In this document: positions 5,287 through 5,914 of the stretch, in pieces
How positions within the stretch are numbered: position 1 is the first letter of the stretch
Layout of the letters: the number at the start of each line of letters is the position of its first letter
Assembly (NCBI GenBank): GCA_010025655.1
Contig: RGSV01000073.1
Coordinates: 1 to 5,914, forward strand
Direction: 5' to 3'
Origin: Acidimicrobiia bacterium
Lineage (GTDB): Bacteria; Actinomycetota; Acidimicrobiia; Acidimicrobiales; Ilumatobacteraceae
Length of the DNA: 5,914 nt
The notes under the pieces: model-generated
What the model was told of the DNA's origin: nothing
The model's database searches: none
What the model saw: the letters and a program-made list of their open reading frames with translations, nothing else
Position numbers and translations under genes: made by a program

Positions 5287-5655
5287 GTGGCTTCACAACT
5301 CACGCAAAATATCAACAACGGTGAATATGCCGAATGCGACATCGATGAATATCTGGGATGGGTGAGGCTTCCTAGAGCCGCGGGAGCCATTCCCTTGTTG
5401 AGTATCGCCGCTATGGTGCTAGTAATGGCAAAGAAACGGGAGAGCATCCAGACCGCAATCCTGATTGGTGGTGCGCTAGTTGGACTCCTAGTCACTCTCG
5501 TCGTGGTCGCAATTTTTGGAATTGAGCTTCAGTCAAACATCGGGCTAAAGCGTGAGTGGGATAACAGAAATCTGGTTTTAATTGGTGGCGCTCTGGCTGG
5601 TGCAGCGCTTGGCGGCTGGATCTATAGCGAAGTAACCGAGGACGAGGAAGGTTGA
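5287..5655 (+). CDS. hypothetical membrane protein with three predicted TM segments, 122 residues
   Basis: Family not recognised. An acidic N-terminal stretch (NNGEYAECDIDEYLGW) is followed by three hydrophobic segments at about residues 31-48, 55-80 and 95-113. The short loop between the first two is KKRES, so by the positive-inside rule it is cytoplasmic, placing the N-terminus outside. The C-terminus is acidic (TEDEEG). Segments two and three share the motif LIGGALVG/LIGGALAG (59-66 and 98-105), a small-residue packing motif and possible internal duplication. An in-frame TGA at 5281-5283 forces GTG 5287 as the first usable start, with AGTGAG just upstream as a weak ribosome site. It lies 15 bases after the 81-residue gene and is followed eight bases later by a terminator-like hairpin, which defines a two-gene unit. 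Holin-like, transporter-accessory or small envelope roles are all possible; none is shown. Confidence 0.75.
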   Translation: MASQLTQNINNGEYAECDIDEYLGWVRLPRAAGAIPLLSIAAMVLVMAKKRESIQTAILIGGALVGLLVTLVVVAIFGIELQSNIGLKREWDNRNLVLIGGALAGAALGGWIYSEVTEDEEG

Positions 5656-5662
5656 TTCGAAC

Positions 5663-5700
5663 TGTCGGCAGTCAGCATTGAGCAGACTGTTGACAATTTT
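5663..5700 (+). terminator. probable intrinsic terminator of the two-gene unit
   Basis: TGTCGGCAGTC (5663-5673) pairs with GACTGTTGACA (5685-5695) over 11 bp including two G-T pairs, with an 11-base loop, followed by ATTTT. It begins eight bases after the stop codon of the 122-residue gene. The long loop and short T-run make it a moderate candidate. Confidence 0.5.
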
Positions 5701-5728
5701 GACAACGATTGAGGCCCGCGGTTATACC
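5699..5728 (+). promoter_or_regulatory. candidate sigma70-type promoter reading rightward
   Basis: TTGACA (5699-5704) is a perfect -35 match, followed 18 bases later by TATACC (5723-5728, four of six to TATAAT). A second TTGACA at 5690-5695 lies inside the terminator stem. A transcript from here would start near 5735 and run antisense to the right-edge gene. A weak downstream plus-strand start (ATG 5863 behind GAGAG) exists but runs off the window. Confidence 0.3.
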
Positions 5729-5794
5729 TAAAGTTCCTTCTTGTACGCTGCTCAAGCCGCAAGCAGGCTGGGGGAAGGGTTCTTTTTAATTAGC

Positions 5795-5914
5795 TCAGCT
5801 TTCGGACGATTCTTTGGCTCTTCCGACGATGCTTCCGAGTTGCCGTTTCATCTGAGAGATTGATGCGTAGCGAGCCATCACAACTGCCGTTAGTGCTTCA
5901 GTGGAGAGCGCCGC
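5795..5914 (-). CDS. 3' end of an unidentified gene, cut by right edge
   Basis: Reading leftward from the edge, the frame is open for 39 codons and stops at TGA (5795-5797). The peptide (ALTAVVMARYASISQMKRQL near the start, ending KESSES) looks like an amphipathic helix with a charged, serine-rich tail, as at a real protein C-terminus. It has no motif that I can assign; in particular it lacks the catalytic Tyr context of an integrase. It would converge on the two small membrane-protein genes. The opposite strand is also open here, so the call is tentative. Confidence 0.42.
   Translation of the reverse strand, partial: AALSTEALTAVVMARYASISQMKRQLGSIVGRAKESSES

Noticed and set aside
5268..5495. 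75-codon minus-strand open frame
   Set aside because: It is opposite the 122-residue gene, which has a coherent membrane-protein pattern; the antisense product has none.
5863..5914. Start of a plus-strand gene at ATG 5863 behind GAGAG
   Set aside because: Only 17 codons are visible (ending in WRAP-like sequence), and the opposite strand gives a more protein-like frame; kept only as an alternative.

Overview
The left four fifths of the window reads as ordinary high-GC actinobacterial chromosome. The gene families suggest Acidimicrobiia or a relative, but no marker gene fixes the taxon. Hand counts of four 60-base lines in this part gave 57 to 73 percent GC. The genes here are a glyoxalase-like VOC protein cut by the left edge, a convergent RecB/Cas4-type PD-(D/E)XK nuclease with an Fe-S cysteine set, a divergent 124-residue protein of unknown function, tRNA-Leu(UAA), an M20 zinc peptidase and a wax ester synthase/diacylglycerol acyltransferase (WS/DGAT). 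The peptidase and acyltransferase are separated by 4 bases and are almost certainly one operon.

At 4814-4858, directly after the WS/DGAT stop codon, lies the 3' half of a tRNA-Arg(CCU) gene, from anticodon loop to CCA, without a usable 5' half. This is the classic footprint of tyrosine-integrase attachment at a tRNA gene. Composition and style change beyond it. The next 170 bases hold a long imperfect palindrome and helically phased direct repeats. Two small, unrecognised genes with predicted membrane segments follow (81 and 122 residues), then a terminator-like hairpin, and then the 3' end of a probable minus-strand gene cut by the right edge. Five 60-base lines counted in this part gave about 47 to 60 percent GC. 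I read the region from about 4814 to the right edge as the margin of an integrated or formerly integrated accessory element. No integrase gene is visible, and the orientation of the tRNA fragment does not fit a simple single insertion to its right.

Other structure: three near-tandem 21-22 bp copies of the tRNA-Leu 3' end directly downstream of that tRNA, two 24-bp tandem repeats between the first two genes, and several hairpins between genes. Functionally, the M20-WS/DGAT pair joins amide or peptide hydrolysis with storage-lipid acyl transfer. The nuclease probably acts in DNA repair or processing. The two membrane proteins are the least explained genes here. There is no CRISPR array, transposase or rRNA in the window, and no gene-free stretch longer than 300 bases.
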